The notes below the pieces were generated by a model. The model searched no databases. It saw only the letters and a program-made list of their open reading frames with translations, and had not been told where the DNA came from. From Megalobrama amblycephala (taxonomy: Eukaryota; Chordata; Actinopteri; Cypriniformes; Xenocyprididae), in the NCBI RefSeq assembly GCF_018812025.1, contig NC_063061.1, positions 35,454,115-35,518,114 of the forward strand: 64,000 nucleotides of DNA, written 5' to 3'. Position numbers and translations under genes: made by a program. Of the stretch, positions 63,040 to 64,000 are shown piece after piece (the first letter of the stretch is position 1; each line of letters begins with the position of its first letter).

Positions 63040-64000
63040 CTGCTGTTTTAGGTTTTTGCCGTAGTATCGTTTAAGTATCGGTATCGTGATATTTAAGTTG
63101 GGTATCGTATCGAAGTCAAAATTTTGGTATCGTGACAACACTAAAACAAGGTGCTTTTTGGTAATGTAGGGATCCAGCAATTTAATCTGATGCTGATGAA
63201 CCAAGTCAGGACTACACAGAACCACCACTACCAAGAGAAGAAAAAAAAAAGAGCCTTGACCCACAAAGCCAGCTGGGAAATGTGAGATATTTCCCTCAGA
63301 AGAAAAAAAACAAAAAAAACAACACTAACAGCATCCACGTCTGCTGTGTGAGTGTGTAAGTTTGGTATTATTGCCAGATGTAGATCTCTGCAGACCTCAC
63401 ACTGCTCTATGAAATCCAGATGAGGAGTCAAACACTCCTCTCCATCAGTCTGATATACTGCACTCCTCCCAAGCTGTTTCTTTTCACTTCCTTTCACTCT
63501 TCATTCTTTGCCTCCCTCTATCCAACAGCATATTGGAACTGGGGTGCCTCTGGGCTCAGTGCTTGGACCACTTCTCTTTTCCATCTACATGTTGTGACTA
63601 GGATCTGTCATTCCAAAACATGTTTTTTCCCGTCACTGCAAGAGATGGGTACCGAAATCTGGTATTAAAAGGGCGCCGGGGCTAAATAAGCTTGGATTTT
63701 ACCGGTTTTGCTATCGGTACTAAAGAAATTAAGAACATAAACATACTATTTATTATCGCGTTATCTTGCAAATTTTATATTGCTCTAGCCCTAAGTCTAG
63801 GGCTGCCCTGACTAAACATTTTTCTGAATGACTAGTAGATTAGTTGACTAATCGCACGTTTATTAATAAACATAATAATGAGGCTTTAATGCCTACATAG
63901 CCTAATCAGCGTTCAAGTGCATGCCACAGCGCACCAGAGGAAGTAATGATTATGAATGTGTCAGGGAAAACAGCAAGGAGATTGCTTTAACATTTTAATA
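63040..64000. repeat. hAT-type MITE fragments at the window edge
   Basis: 63,050-63,140 has 'gtatcggtatcgtg' motifs; 63,642-63,720 'gatgggtaccgaaa' to 'tatcggtac'; and 'agggctgccctgactaaac' at 63,802 starts another element that leaves the window. Nothing coding is supported between 62,610 and 64,000. Confidence 0.5.

Overview
The window is vertebrate nuclear DNA, most likely from a cyprinid-type teleost. Genes have many short exons with GT/AG introns. The intergenic DNA is full of small DNA transposons flanked by TTAA, TA, TAA or 8-bp duplications, plus long (CA)n and (TA)n tracts. Two genes are certain. hmgcr (HMG-CoA reductase, + strand) runs from a CpG-rich promoter near 24.2 kb to a stop at 33,228. 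cert1 (ceramide transfer protein, - strand) runs from a PH-domain exon at 62,261 to a stop at 42,064; its first exons lie beyond the right edge. This tail-to-tail hmgcr/cert1 arrangement is the known vertebrate order.

Left part (1-10.9 kb): two related type II C-type-lectin-like receptor genes on the - strand (2,457-3,570 and 5,988-8,445). They share TATA promoters and exon structure. The right copy has a long cytoplasmic tail with a YxxL motif; the left copy has lost the original start codon and most of the tail. A ~165-bp sequence occurs in opposite orientations on either side of the pair. From 10.9 to 17.2 kb come a dead Tc1 element with a hAT-like element nested in it, three spliceable exons of the 3' end of a gene resembling DUF4806 proteins, and an unrecognised acidic reading frame on the - strand.

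Middle (18.1-24 kb): a decayed chromodomain gypsy retrotransposon on the - strand, running into a 1,000-base assembly gap, then three tandem microexon-like cassettes on the - strand just upstream of hmgcr. hmgcr has 19 coding exons for about 841 residues. All catalytic residues, both ubiquitin-acceptor lysines and the AMPK-site serine are present, but one extra G in exon 14 breaks the frame as assembled.

The hmgcr-cert1 interval holds the most unusual structure. The last ~240 bp of hmgcr, including the poly(A) signal, is present three times. Each copy is followed by an array of a 42-bp minisatellite (about 28, 13 and 28 units). The distal units are perfect dyads and the bulk units are eroded versions of them.

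Right part (42-64 kb): 15 cert1 exons encode the end of PH, the serine-repeat motif, a coiled coil, FFAT and START, and include the alternative serine-rich cassette. The long introns contain foldback elements, hAT, Harbinger-like and piggyBac-like MITEs, two fossil BED zinc fingers and TA-rich tracts. The two metabolic genes act in separate lipid pathways (sterol synthesis; ER-to-Golgi ceramide transport). I see no operon-like or otherwise linked system.
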